A stretch of DNA of 64,000 nucleotides from Pseudomonas turukhanskensis (GTDB lineage Bacteria; Pseudomonadota; Gammaproteobacteria; Pseudomonadales; Pseudomonadaceae), in the NCBI RefSeq assembly GCF_027922365.1, contig NZ_BSFN01000020.1, positions 21,087-85,086 of the forward strand, read 5' to 3'. The notes beneath the pieces are model-generated. The model was not told the origin of the DNA. It worked only from the letters and a program-made list of their open reading frames with translations, and made no database searches. Below are positions 51,521 to 60,201 of this stretch, one piece after another (within the stretch, counting starts at the first letter, position 1; each line of letters begins with the position of its first letter). A program made the translations under genes and the position numbers.

Positions 51521-52168
51521 ATGCAGAGCTCGACGATGAAAACCGCTTCCTTCGATGTTGATGCGCAAAAAAGTTTCACCCCGCTGTGCCCGGATGAGTT
51601 GCCCGTGACCGGCGGCGACCTGATAGGCGCCGAACTCAACTTCATGGCAAGCCTGGCGCGTCTGCGCGTTGGTAGCAAAGATGCCCACACGCCCATGGCG
51701 CCCTGGGTGGTCGCCGAGCATGCGCAGATGCTTCAGCCAACCGGCCTTGAACATGCCGACATCACCTGGGTCAGCCACTGCGTGCCGGGCACGCCCGGGT
51801 TCGCGTTGCTGGATGAGCTGCCTACGCCCTATGACTATGACTATTTTGTCTGGAAGGGCGTGGAGCCTGATCTGCACCCCTACGGCGCCTGCTACCACGA
51901 CCTGCACAATAAGTTATCCACTGGCGTTATCGAGTATTTGAAAGGCCAGGGTATCGAGCGGGTGATTGTCGGCGGCTTGGCATTGGATTTTTGCGTCAAG
52001 ACCACAGCGCTGCAGCTGGCTGCTGCCGGATTTGCTGTGATGGTTTTTCTTCCCGCTTGCCGCGCGATTAGCGAAGATGGCGCCAATCAGGCGGTTGCCG
52101 ATATGCGTGCGGCGGGCATTCGCATGGCCAGCAGTCGCGAACAGTTAGCCTCACTGGCAGGCCAATAA
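51521..52168 (+). CDS. pncA: nicotinamidase
   Basis: A 215-residue isochorismatase-fold enzyme that hydrolyses nicotinamide to nicotinate. The triad is Asp14 (VDAQKSF), Lys112 (FVWKG) and Cys158 (ALDFCVKTT). Metal ligands Asp54 and His56 are in SKDAHTP, and HCVPGTPG matches the family. AGGAG lies eight bases before ATG 51521. First gene of the NrtR-controlled operon. Confidence 0.93.
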   Translation: MQSSTMKTASFDVDAQKSFTPLCPDELPVTGGDLIGAELNFMASLARLRVGSKDAHTPMAPWVVAEHAQMLQPTGLEHADITWVSHCVPGTPGFALLDELPTPYDYDYFVWKGVEPDLHPYGACYHDLHNKLSTGVIEYLKGQGIERVIVGGLALDFCVKTTALQLAAAGFAVMVFLPACRAISEDGANQAVADMRAAGIRMASSREQLASLAGQ

Positions 52169-52178
52169 GGACATCACC

Positions 52179-53405
52179 ATGGAAAGTGCATACAGCCGCG
52201 AAGGCGGGGTGATTCAGAGTCTTCTGGATACCGACTATTACACCTTCACCATGATGCAGGCGGTGTTGCACCAACACCCGAACGTCGATGTGGAGTACCA
52301 GTTCATTGTGCGTTCGAAGGAAAATCTTGGGCACCTGATTCCGGAAATCCGTGAAGAGTTGGAGAAGCTGGCTGGTCTGCGCATGCGCGATGACGAATTG
52401 CGGTTTCTCTTCAGCAAGCGCCGCGAATACCTCACCGCCGACTTTGAACAGTTCCTTGGCTTGTTCCGCTTCAACCTGCGCTACATTCTGGTCAATGAAG
52501 TGGATGGGCAGTTGAACATCAGGGTTCGTGGGCCGATGTTGCACTGCATCATGTTTGAACAGCCGGTGCTGGCGTTAGTAAGCGAGCTGCGCAACCGCGA
52601 AAAATATGCGCAGGTCGAACTCGAAGATGTCACACGCAAGCTCTATCAGAAGTTTGAGTGGCTGGAGAAAAATGTCAGCAAGGAAGAGCTCGCGGACTTT
52701 CGTGTATCTGATTTTTCCACCCGCCGACGTCTGTCGTTCAAGGCTCAACGCGAAGTGGTCGATATCATGCGTCGGGACTTCCCCGGTGTATTTGTCGGCA
52801 CCAGCAACGCCCATATCGCCTACGAGTTTGACCTGCCGTTGATTGGCACCATGGCCCACCAGTGGCTGATGGTTCACCAGCAGCTCAGTCGTCTGCGCGA
52901 GAGCCAGAACGTGGCGCTGGAAAATTGGGTGCACGAGTACCGCGGGCGCCTGGGGATTGCCCTGACGGACTGCATCAGTACCGACTTCTTTCTGAAAGAC
53001 TTCGATCTGTATTTTGCCAAGCTGTATGACGGCCTGCGTCAGGACTCTGGCAATCCCATCGTCTGGGCTGACAAGGTGCTGGCCCGCTATGAGCAGCTGG
53101 GCATCGATGCGATGACCAAGGAATTGATGTTTTCCGACGCGTTGAATTTCGAGAAATGCCTGCCGATTCTGCGTCACGTGCGTGGCCGGGCGAAGTTCGG
53201 CTTCGGTATGGGCACCAGCCTTGCTTGCGATGTGGAAGGCGTTGAACCCTTGAGCATCGTGATGAAGTTGGTGCGGGTGCATGGGGAGCCGGTGGTGAAG
53301 TTCTCCGACGACCCGATCAAAAATGTGTGTGAAGACGCGTCGTTTCTGCAGTACGCCTCCAATGTCTTTGGCGTACGTGACACAAATCAGCCAGTAGGAG
53401 TTTGA
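52179..53405 (+). CDS. pncB: nicotinate phosphoribosyltransferase
   Basis: A 408-residue enzyme joining nicotinate and PRPP to nicotinate mononucleotide with ATP help. The E. coli PncB type is shown by LLDTDYYTFTMMQAVLHQHP at the start, the phosphorylated-His loop GTMAHQWLM, the PRPP region GLRQDSGNPIVWADK and the GFGMGTSLACD loop. It starts ten bases after pncA and ends one base before nadE. Confidence 0.95.
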   Translation: MESAYSREGGVIQSLLDTDYYTFTMMQAVLHQHPNVDVEYQFIVRSKENLGHLIPEIREELEKLAGLRMRDDELRFLFSKRREYLTADFEQFLGLFRFNLRYILVNEVDGQLNIRVRGPMLHCIMFEQPVLALVSELRNREKYAQVELEDVTRKLYQKFEWLEKNVSKEELADFRVSDFSTRRRLSFKAQREVVDIMRRDFPGVFVGTSNAHIAYEFDLPLIGTMAHQWLMVHQQLSRLRESQNVALENWVHEYRGRLGIALTDCISTDFFLKDFDLYFAKLYDGLRQDSGNPIVWADKVLARYEQLGIDAMTKELMFSDALNFEKCLPILRHVRGRAKFGFGMGTSLACDVEGVEPLSIVMKLVRVHGEPVVKFSDDPIKNVCEDASFLQYASNVFGVRDTNQPVGV

Positions 53406-53406
53406 A

Positions 53407-54234
53407 ATGGGCACGCCAAAGCAAGATGCAATTGCACGGGAGCTGGGGGTTGACCGGCAGTTGGTAAAAGGTGGGGAGCAGGCTGAAATTGCTCGTCGCA
53501 TCGGCTTTATCAAAGGTGTATTGAGTAACTCGGGCTGCAAGTCGCTGGTGCTGGGTATCAGTGGCGGCGTCGATTCGCTGACCGCCGGCCGACTGTGCCA
53601 ATTGGCCGTCGAGCAGCTGCGCGAAGAAGGGCAACAGGCGCAGTTCATCGCTGTGCGTTTGCCGTATAAAGCGCAGGCCGATGAGTCGGATGCCCAGGCG
53701 TCGCTGGCGTTTATTCAGGCCGATCTCACAACCACGGTGAACATTGCCGATTGTGTTGAAGGTCTGATGGCCAACGTGGCGATTGAAGGGTTGCAGCCTA
53801 GTGACGGCTTGGTCGATTTCACCAAAGGCAACGTCAAAGCGCGTTCGCGTATGGTGGCGCAATACGCCATCGCCAACTTCACCAATGGCCTGGTGGTTGG
53901 CACTGACCACGCTGCTGAAGCCTTGATGGGATTCTTCACCAAATTTGGCGATGGGGCATGTGATCTGGCGCCCTTGAGCGGCCTGTGCAAAAGTCAGGTG
54001 CGCATGCTGGCAGCAGCCCTTGGCGCCCCGCATAACCTGGTATTCAAGGCGCCGACGGCAGACCTCGAAGAGCTGGTGCCCGGCAAACTCGATGAAGAGT
54101 CCTATGGCTGCACCTATGAGGAAATCGACAACTACCTACTTGGCAATTCCGTACCCGCTGCTGCCACCGAAATCATTGAGCGGGCCTTTGCCAAAACCGC
54201 GCACAAACGCGCGTTGCCGAGAGTGCCTGAGTAA
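53407..54234 (+). CDS. nadE: NH3-dependent NAD+ synthetase
   Basis: A 275-residue enzyme that amidates nicotinate adenine dinucleotide, the last step to NAD. The PP-loop GISGGVDSLTAGRL is near residue 51, and the deamido-NAD region NVKARSRMVAQYAIANFTNGLVVGTDHAAEALMGFFTKFGDGA is complete. There is no glutaminase domain, so ammonia is the donor. It closes the pncA-pncB-nadE operon. The 286-base gap after it (54235-54520) shows no gene or clear signal. Confidence 0.95.
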   Translation: MGTPKQDAIARELGVDRQLVKGGEQAEIARRIGFIKGVLSNSGCKSLVLGISGGVDSLTAGRLCQLAVEQLREEGQQAQFIAVRLPYKAQADESDAQASLAFIQADLTTTVNIADCVEGLMANVAIEGLQPSDGLVDFTKGNVKARSRMVAQYAIANFTNGLVVGTDHAAEALMGFFTKFGDGACDLAPLSGLCKSQVRMLAAALGAPHNLVFKAPTADLEELVPGKLDEESYGCTYEEIDNYLLGNSVPAAATEIIERAFAKTAHKRALPRVPE

Positions 54235-54520
54235 GCAGCGAATGGCCTGTCAGACACGTCGCTGCAGTTGCCGTTGTCCGAGCAGATATGTCTGATTTTA
54301 TACAGTGAGCAATGCGTTGTATCGGTCACAGGGTTTGGCGATACTGCGCGTGGAATTATTCTCGCCGATAGTTTGCAGGAGGCTCGGCATAGAGCGCTCA
54401 AGGTTGGTGAGAGCGGTGCTAAGGATGGCAGTTGAGGCATGTGCCCGGTTAGAGGTGCAGCCAGGAGCAGAACCGTAATTGCATCCAGAAACTGAAACAG
54501 GCGCCGCATAAGGACACTGT

Positions 54521-54808
54521 ATGAAGCGTCTTTTGATACTGCTGACCGTACTGGCGATTGCTGGTTGTTCGTCGTCCCCTACGGTGCACAAAAAGTACGG
54601 TAAGAAAGCAGGCTTGCACATTAGTTGTTCGGGGTTGAGTTCGTCGTGGGAAGACTGCTTGAGCGAGGCCGCCAAAAACTGCGGCAGCGCTGGGTATAAA
54701 GTGTTGGCGAAGTCGGGTGTGGGGGAGGGGGATTACGATGAAAATTACCCCTTCGGTTTGAACCCGGACGGTTTCTCCAGCCGCAACATGATTGTGCTTT
54801 GCCGTTAG
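54521..54808 (+). CDS. small cysteine-rich lipoprotein, first of a tandem pair
   Basis: A 95-residue lipoprotein with lipobox LAIAGC (Cys16). The mature part has an ISCSGLSSSWEDCLSEAAKNCG pattern, a Gly-Tyr-Lys-Val strand and the ending NMIVLCR. The next gene repeats this plan. Function is unknown. The Cys spacing suggests two disulfides in the envelope. Confidence 0.8.
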   Translation: MKRLLILLTVLAIAGCSSSPTVHKKYGKKAGLHISCSGLSSSWEDCLSEAAKNCGSAGYKVLAKSGVGEGDYDENYPFGLNPDGFSSRNMIVLCR

Positions 54809-54868
54809 TTGTTGCTGCCAAAGGACGGGCTAACGGTTTGGCTTAAGCTGACTGAGCGCTCGTAAGGT

Positions 54869-55165
54869 ATGACTATGGCAAGGTGGATTGAAGGCGGTTT
54901 GGCAACAACGCTGCTGGTAGTACTTGCTGGTTGCGCGACAGTAAACGAAACCATCACCAAAAATGGTGATGAGGCCTTGAGCATCAATTGCTCGGGCCAG
55001 GCGCTTAAATGGCAACACTGCTACGAAAAGGCGGCGCAGAGCTGTCCCGGTGGTTACGAAGTCGTAGGTAAGAAAGGGCGCGCCGACGCAGCGCCAGACG
55101 ACCGCGTGCTGGGACTCGAACCGGGCAACTATGCCGATCGCAGCCTGGTGATTACCTGCAACTGA
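54869..55165 (+). CDS. small cysteine-rich lipoprotein, second of a tandem pair
   Basis: A 98-residue lipoprotein with lipobox VVLAGC (Cys22). The body INCSGQALKWQHCYEKAAQSCPGGYEVVGKKG and end RSLVITCN match the first gene in Cys positions and order, so the pair arose by tandem duplication. Start is ATG 54869 or 54875. It is followed by a terminator, so the pair is one transcript or two. Confidence 0.8.
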   Translation: MTMARWIEGGLATTLLVVLAGCATVNETITKNGDEALSINCSGQALKWQHCYEKAAQSCPGGYEVVGKKGRADAAPDDRVLGLEPGNYADRSLVITCN

Positions 55166-55183
55166 GTGCAGGCAAGCCGGCCA

Positions 55184-55227
55184 TAAAAAAACCGGAATCT
55201 GTGGATAACAGACTCCGGTTTTTTTTC
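55184..55227. terminator. Rho-independent terminator with DnaA-box-like loop
   Basis: AACCGGAATCTGT/ACAGACTCCGGTT stem with one mismatch, A run on the left and T run on the right. It serves the lipoprotein pair and the leftward gene at 55242. The loop region reads TGTGGATAA (55200-55208), the exact reverse complement of the DnaA box TTATCCACA. Confidence 0.85.
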
Positions 55228-55241
55228 GCCTGGCTGGGCAA

Positions 55242-55529
55242 TCAGACGGGGATGTAGCTCATCACGCCGGCGTTATCCACCAACTGTTTTCTGATCTCTG
55301 AAGAGAGCGAGCCAGCACGTACGCAAAGCTCGCGACGCACGCCTTCTACCACCTGGCCGAACACTTCGGCGCTGACCACTTCGTCGGAACTGATGACGCG
55401 GCTGTAGGCCATTTCATCGTTGCTGTCAGCGAGGGTGAGCACGACGCTGCCATCGGGCCGCCGCTGGCCAAGGGAAGGGCGCAGCGGGTGGAAGGCTTTC
55501 TCGAGCAGGTCGAAATTAACATAACGCAT
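55242..55529 (-). CDS. DUF1652-like small protein
   Basis: A 95-residue cytoplasmic protein with the plan FDLLEKAFHPLRPS - DGSVVLTLADSND - then a helix EVFGQVVEGVRREL, resembling DUF1652-type small Pseudomonas proteins. No catalytic motif. It is 53 bases after a second small gene of similar plan on the same strand. Function unknown. Confidence 0.65.
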   Translation of the reverse strand: MRYVNFDLLEKAFHPLRPSLGQRRPDGSVVLTLADSNDEMAYSRVISSDEVVSAEVFGQVVEGVRRELCVRAGSLSSEIRKQLVDNAGVMSYIPV

Positions 55530-55582
55530 ATCAGCGCTCCGTCGCGGGTGAGTTAGCTCTGACCGCCCCGCTTCCCGGAGGT

Positions 55583-55822
55583 TCAGGCGGCCAGGCCTTT
55601 GGTTGCCAGTGACTGGCGTGTTCGGTCGATCACCTGCTGCAACGAGCCATTGGCGTATTGCTCGGGGTACAGGCGTTCGCAGTGACGGGCAACGCCGCGG
55701 TCGTTGACGACGGTGAAGCTGAAGCAGCCATTGCGTACGGCCTGGATATGGCAGGCCAGAGGGGCGAAGGCATTACGCAGGGTGCTGATGGCATCCTGAA
55801 CTTGGGGTTGGGTATTCATCAT
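55583..55822 (-). CDS. DUF1652-like small protein, second copy
   Basis: A 79-residue protein: helix ISTLRNAFAPLACHI, strand CFSFTVVNDRGVARH, helix LQQVIDRTRQSLATKG. It shares the helix-strand-strand-helix plan of its neighbour at 55242 but only weak sequence likeness. AGGA stands ten bases before the tandem ATG codons at 55822 and 55819. Function unknown. Confidence 0.65.
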   Translation of the reverse strand: MMNTQPQVQDAISTLRNAFAPLACHIQAVRNGCFSFTVVNDRGVARHCERLYPEQYANGSLQQVIDRTRQSLATKGLAA

Positions 55823-55861
55823 TATTAGATGTTCCTACACACTTGCGGCGTTCTTGCCGCT

Positions 55862-56376
55862 AACAAAAAAACTCCGATATTGGCCGCCAAATGGGCGAGC
55901 GCAAATGACTCTAATCGGAGCAGGACCGCACGATTAAGTTCCGCCAAAAGACATTACTTGATGATGCAGGTAGGTACTTCGGAGGGCAGGTTTCACGGAA
56001 CACTTTTTAGGTGCGGTTCCAGTGGTAAACCTGATCAATCAACGGATTGGCCGTTGCAGAGTTGGAGGCAACACGGCGGTCTTTGCAGAGGGCGGTGGAG
56101 CTTTATCTGGAGGCCAGCCAGGTGCGCTTTTGAGCAATCACTTGGCATCAGGCACTTCACATCAGCTGGGCTCGGTTGAGCGAGGGGCTGTAGAGGAGGG
56201 CTTAAATTGATTTTCAGACGTGGTACTAACCGGGCGGCACCCTACGGGAAAAAGCGCGCCGTGAACAGCCTGTCTGACGGACGGTTGAAATGCATAGGCA
56301 GATGGTCTTGGTTAAAACCCGGTTTTTTTGTACTGGGCTTCAGCGTCGAGTGGTGAAAACAGCGATTGCGCAGGCA
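55862..56376 (-). other. gene-free, hairpin-rich region; candidate non-coding RNA
   Basis: About 500 bases without a convincing gene. It holds a bulged 14-bp hairpin at 55987-56033 (AGGTTT-CAC-GGAAC with GTTCC-GTG-AAACCT), another at 56050-56077 (GCC-GTTGC/GCAAC-GGC), and, read on the minus strand, a terminator-like stem CTCCGAT/ATCGGAG (55914-55920 with 55872-55878) that encloses a smaller stem and ends in T7. A minus-strand transcript ending near 55862 is possible. I recognise no known RNA family. The open frames here are weak. Confidence 0.35.
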
Positions 56377-56407
56377 TAAAAAAGCCCCACCGAAGTGAGG
56401 CTTTTTA
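56377..56407 (-). terminator. Rho-independent terminator of the cold-shock gene
   Basis: On the minus strand AAAGCCTCACTTCGGTGGGG forms a hairpin with a TTCG loop, followed by CTTTTTT. It lies 20 bases after the cold-shock gene. Confidence 0.88.
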
Positions 56408-56426
56408 CATTCAGCGCAAGGCTGAA

Positions 56427-56639
56427 TTAGGCAACCTGAACTTCTTCAGCTTGCATGCCTTTCTGGCCTTTGGCAGCTACGAAAGTAACCGACTGGCCTT
56501 CTTTCAGGCTTTTGAAGCCATCGGATTGGATGGCTTTGAAGTGTACGAAAAGATCGTCGCCGCCCGATTGTGGAGTGATGAAGCCGTAGCCTTTTTCATC
56601 GTTGAACCACTTAACGGTACCAGCTTGGCGATTGGACAT
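56427..56639 (-). CDS. capB: cold-shock protein, CspA family (CapB-like)
   Basis: A 70-residue single cold-shock domain: GTVKWFNDEKGYGFITP with RNP1 and DLFVHFKAI with RNP2. It binds single-stranded RNA/DNA and melts mRNA structure. It is close to CapB of Pseudomonas. AAGGAG precedes the ATG. The upstream stretch to 56844 is its leader and promoter, where no motif could be placed with confidence. Confidence 0.93.
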   Translation of the reverse strand: MSNRQAGTVKWFNDEKGYGFITPQSGGDDLFVHFKAIQSDGFKSLKEGQSVTFVAAKGQKGMQAEEVQVA

Positions 56640-56844
56640 GGTGTAGCTCCTTGAACAAAGTTAACTGAGGTCGTGAGACCAGGTCGGGACTGAGTGCAAA
56701 GAGTAAAAGGAGTCGTGTGGCAAGAGCGAGCTTCCATTGCGATTCACGGTGACACAAGCAGCACAGTGGCAACACCATACAAGGTTTATTCGTGGAGTGC
56801 GAGTCCTTCGCAACGGCCGAAAAGCACCTTTTTTCAGGTGTGAA

Positions 56845-57600
56845 TCACGGCCCATTCTGCTCGGTGAATTTACTCAGAAACTGTTGCGTGCGCAGCTCGC
56901 GCGGGTTGGCAAACAACGCCTTGGCTTCGCCCTGTTCGACGATCACGCCCTGGTCGATAAAAATCACTCGATTGGCCACGTCGCGGGCAAAGCTCATTTC
57001 ATGCGTGACGATCAACATGGTGCGATTTTCCTCGGCCAGACTGCGAATCGCCGCCAGCACTTCACCGACCAATTCCGGGTCCAGCGCCGAGGTTGGCTCA
57101 TCGAACAGAATCACGTCAGGCTGCATCGCCAGCGCCCTGGCAATGGCCACGCGCTGCTGTTGGCCGCCGGACAGACGCCGTGGATACGCGTCTTCCTTGC
57201 CAGCCAAACCCACTTTCGCCAGCAACGCCCGAGCCCGTTCGATGGCGCTGGCGCGGGCCTCTTTCTTGACCACGATGGGCCCTTCGATAATGTTCTCCAG
57301 CGCCGTGCGGTGAGGAAACAGATTGAAGTTCTGAAACACGAAACCCACGCGCTGTCGCAGGCTGCGAATCAGCTCTTTCTGTTTGGCCAACGGCTTGCTG
57401 GCATCGATAAACATATCGCCGACCCGAATGCTGCCCGCGCTCGGTTCTTCCAGCAGATTCAGGCAACGCAGGAGCGTCGTTTTACCCGAACCACTGGGGC
57501 CGATGATGGCTACCACTTCGCCTGCTGCCACATCCAGATCAATGCCCTTGAGCACCGTTTGCCCATTGAACACTTTCGTCAGTCCACGTACTTCGATCAT
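56845..57600 (-). CDS. tcyN: amino acid ABC transporter ATPase, cystine type
   Basis: A 251-residue polar amino acid importer ATPase. Walker A GPSGSGKTT, Q-loop FVFQNFNLFPHRTALENI, signature LSGGQQQRVAIARALA, Walker B VILFDEPTSALDP, H-loop VTHEM. It follows the permease gene by a few bases. ATG 57600 and ATG 57606 are both possible. The specificity is inferred from the neighbouring D-cysteine desulfhydrase and binding protein. Confidence 0.9.
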   Translation of the reverse strand: MIEVRGLTKVFNGQTVLKGIDLDVAAGEVVAIIGPSGSGKTTLLRCLNLLEEPSAGSIRVGDMFIDASKPLAKQKELIRSLRQRVGFVFQNFNLFPHRTALENIIEGPIVVKKEARASAIERARALLAKVGLAGKEDAYPRRLSGGQQQRVAIARALAMQPDVILFDEPTSALDPELVGEVLAAIRSLAEENRTMLIVTHEMSFARDVANRVIFIDQGVIVEQGEAKALFANPRELRTQQFLSKFTEQNGP

Positions 57601-57607
57601 GGGCATT

Positions 57608-58273
57608 TCACGGCTCTTGGTTGTGGCGATTGACCCGCGCTTCGAGGTGGTTTTGCAGCAGCGCCAACGCGCTGGCAAGTACCCAGTAAATCAGTGCGGC
57701 AGCCAGGTACATGGTGAAAATCTCAAAGGTGCGCGCGGTAATCAGCTGCGCCTGGCGGAACAGTTCCGGCACCTGGATGGTCGCTGCCAGGGCCGTGTCT
57801 TTTACCAGCGAGATAAAGCTGTTGCCCAAGGGCGGCAGAGCCGTGCGCGCAGCCTGCGGCAGAATGGCCCGGCGCAGGGTTTGCGCACGGGTCATGCCGA
57901 TGCTGGCAGCCGCTTCCCACTGCCCACGGTCGATAGAGCCGATGGCTGCGCGCAGAATCTCGCAGACATAGGCCGCCATATTCAGCGAGAAACCCACCAG
58001 GGCAGCCGGCAGCGGGTCCAGTTGGATGCCCAGCTGCGGCAGGCCGTAATAAATCATGAAGAGCTGCACCAACAGCGGCGTGCCACGAAAGAACGACACA
58101 TAGATGCGTGAAGTCCAGCTCAGCACCCGCAGTGCCGACAGCCGCATCAGCGCCAGGGCAAAGCCCAGCAGCAGGCCGAAGAACATGCCTCCCAGGCTTA
58201 GCACGATGGTGTAGAGCGCGCCCTTGAGCAGGAAGGGCGCAGAGTTCAGGGCGAGCTGTAGGCTAGCTTCCAT
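57608..58273 (-). CDS. tcyL: amino acid ABC transporter permease, cystine type
   Basis: A 221-residue inner-membrane permease with about five helices. The HisMQ-type coupling loop is EAAASIGMTRAQTLRRAILPQAARTALPPLGN, and FFRGTPLLVQLFMIYYGLPQ is the other family landmark. It lies 13 bases after the binding protein gene. Confidence 0.92.
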   Translation of the reverse strand: MEASLQLALNSAPFLLKGALYTIVLSLGGMFFGLLLGFALALMRLSALRVLSWTSRIYVSFFRGTPLLVQLFMIYYGLPQLGIQLDPLPAALVGFSLNMAAYVCEILRAAIGSIDRGQWEAAASIGMTRAQTLRRAILPQAARTALPPLGNSFISLVKDTALAATIQVPELFRQAQLITARTFEIFTMYLAAALIYWVLASALALLQNHLEARVNRHNQEP

Positions 58274-58286
58274 TACTTGGCTTCAA

Positions 58287-59087
58287 TCATTTGGTCACGT
58301 CAGCCTTGAACCACTTCACCGACAGTTTTTCCAGGGTGCCATCGGCGCGCAGCTTGGCAATGGCCTTGTCGATGGCCGCCAGCAGTTGCGGGTTGCCTTT
58401 GCGCAGGGCAATACCGGCTTCCTGAGGGGCGAAGGGTTTGCCGGCAACGGCCAGGGTGTCACCGGTTTTTTCGATCAGTTCGAAGGCGGCCAGGCGGTCG
58501 CCGAGAATCGCATCGAGGCGGCCGACACGCACGTCCTGGTTGCGGCTGGCGTCATCGTCATAGGTACGGATATCGGCTTCAGGCACGTTATCCTTCAACC
58601 ACTGTTCGTAGTTGGTGCCCAGTACCACGCCGACTTTTTTACCGTTGAGGTCGGTGGGTTTGCTGAACTTGTCTTCCTGGCCTTTGCGCGTCAGCACCTG
58701 GATGCCGGAAACGGTATAGGGGCTGGAGAAATCGTATTTCTTCTTACGTTCTTCCGAGATGGTGACCTGATTGACCACGATATCCAGGCGCTTGGATTCC
58801 AGCGCCGCGAGAATGCCGTCCCATTTGGTAGGCTGAAACTCGGCTTTTACCCCAAGCTCCTTGGCTACGGCTTCCGCAAACTCCACTTCGAAGCCGGTCA
58901 GCTTGCCGCTCTCATCCTGAAAGTTGAACGGTGGATAGGTGCCTTCCAGGCCGATCTGGATCGAGCCCTTTTTCTGAATGGTTTGCAGCAGGTCGTCAGC
59001 AGCCTGGCTGTTGCCAATGAAGCTGGCGCCGAGCAACAGGCTCAAGCCGCCGAGAATGAAGGTACGGCGCAGTGCAGAAATAGTCAT
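58287..59087 (-). CDS. tcyJ: cystine-binding periplasmic protein (FliY/TcyJ-like)
   Basis: A 266-residue solute-binding protein, family 3. Signal peptide cleaves near NSQA. The domain has IQIGLEGTYPPFNFQDESGKLTGFEVEFAEAVAKELG, then WDGILAALESKRLDIVVNQVTISEERKKKYDFSSPY, typical of FliY. ATG 59087 with AGGGA upstream is chosen over a longer start. The 121 bases upstream are AT-rich and likely hold the promoter of the three transporter genes; dcyD lies upstream on the same strand. Confidence 0.92.
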   Translation of the reverse strand: MTISALRRTFILGGLSLLLGASFIGNSQAADDLLQTIQKKGSIQIGLEGTYPPFNFQDESGKLTGFEVEFAEAVAKELGVKAEFQPTKWDGILAALESKRLDIVVNQVTISEERKKKYDFSSPYTVSGIQVLTRKGQEDKFSKPTDLNGKKVGVVLGTNYEQWLKDNVPEADIRTYDDDASRNQDVRVGRLDAILGDRLAAFELIEKTGDTLAVAGKPFAPQEAGIALRKGNPQLLAAIDKAIAKLRADGTLEKLSVKWFKADVTK

Positions 59088-59208
59088 GGCGAATCCCTTT
59101 AACCGTGGAGTGGCAGTGAGTGGGATAACTATAGAGCGAAAAATAATATGCAATAAAATAATTAAAAATTAGATATTGGTAACTTTTAGGAATATCTGCG
59201 TGCATCTT

Positions 59209-60201
59209 TCAGGCAGGCTGATAAGCAAATAACGCTGGCGAGCCACCGGTATGCAAAAACAACACCGGGCCATCGCCAGAAAACCGCTTCGTGGCAATTC
59301 CATCTAGCAATCCGGCGAACGCCTTACCGGTATACACCGGGTCCAACAGAATGCCTTCCTGGCTGGCCAACAGCTTGATAGCGGCGAGCGTGCCGGCATT
59401 CGGTTCGCCATAACGCGGGCCGAAATACGCGTCCCACAACTCCACCTTGAGCGCGGCAGGCACCGGCATGCCCAGCAGTTCGGCGGTGCGCTCGGCTAGC
59501 CCCTGCACCTTCGGCAATTGGGTCGCAACGGGGCGCGAAACGGTCACCCCAATCACCGGCAACTGCGGCAAGCGCTCGGCCAGAGCCAGCGCCAACCCGC
59601 TGTGGGTGCCCGCGCTGCCGGAGGCCAGTACCAACGCCGCGAAGTTCACGCCACTTGCCTCGATCTGGTCGGCCAGCTCAAGGCCGGCACGCACATAGCC
59701 CAGCGCCCCGAGGGCATTGGAGCCGCCGATAGGCACCACATAGGGCTGCTTGCCCTGGGCGCGCAAGCGTTCGGCGGTTTCCTGCAAAAGTTGATCGGCT
59801 GTGTCGAGGTTGGCGACCAGCTCGACCTCGGCCCCAAACAGGTCCAACAGCAGGCGATTGCCATTGCCCAGGTAATTGCGGTCGGCGGTGCCGATCGGGT
59901 TTTCCAGCAATGCCACACAGCCCAGCCCCAGGCGCGCGGCAACGGCAGCGGTCTGGCGCACGTGGTTGGACTGAATGGCTCCGGCCGTTACCAGCGTGTC
60001 GGCGCCCTGACGTTGCGCATCGGCCAACAGGTATTCGAGTTTGCGCACCTTGTTACCGCCCAACGCGAACTGGGTCGTGTCATCACGCTTGATATACACA
60101 GCCCGCCCCAGCGTGGCCGACAAGCGCGGCAGCGGTTCCAGTGGCGTCGGGGCGGTAAACAGCGGCAGGCGCGCAATGCGCTCAAGGTGGTGGCTGATCA
60201 T
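59209..60201 (-). CDS. dcyD: D-cysteine desulfhydrase
   Basis: A 330-residue PLP enzyme that breaks D-cysteine to pyruvate, H2S and ammonia. The PLP lysine lies in QFALGGNKVRKLEYLLADA, and the SNHVRQTAAVAARLG and ASGSAGTHSGLA segments match the DcyD/ACC deaminase group. I start at ATG 60201 for family length; upstream ATG codons at 60252 and 60327 would lengthen it. It is linked to the cystine importer, as in enteric bacteria. Confidence 0.92.
   Translation of the reverse strand: MISHHLERIARLPLFTAPTPLEPLPRLSATLGRAVYIKRDDTTQFALGGNKVRKLEYLLADAQRQGADTLVTAGAIQSNHVRQTAAVAARLGLGCVALLENPIGTADRNYLGNGNRLLLDLFGAEVELVANLDTADQLLQETAERLRAQGKQPYVVPIGGSNALGALGYVRAGLELADQIEASGVNFAALVLASGSAGTHSGLALALAERLPQLPVIGVTVSRPVATQLPKVQGLAERTAELLGMPVPAALKVELWDAYFGPRYGEPNAGTLAAIKLLASQEGILLDPVYTGKAFAGLLDGIATKRFSGDGPVLFLHTGGSPALFAYQPA

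Noticed and set aside
54132..54675. Minus-strand ORFs over the nadE end and the first lipoprotein
   Set aside because: Overlap a clear gene and a lipoprotein signal on the plus strand; no domain.
55829..56179. 116-codon ORF and a 62-codon ORF at 56022-56210 upstream of capB
   Set aside because: No ribosome site, odd composition, and the starts fall in hairpins; kept only as a possible RNA region.
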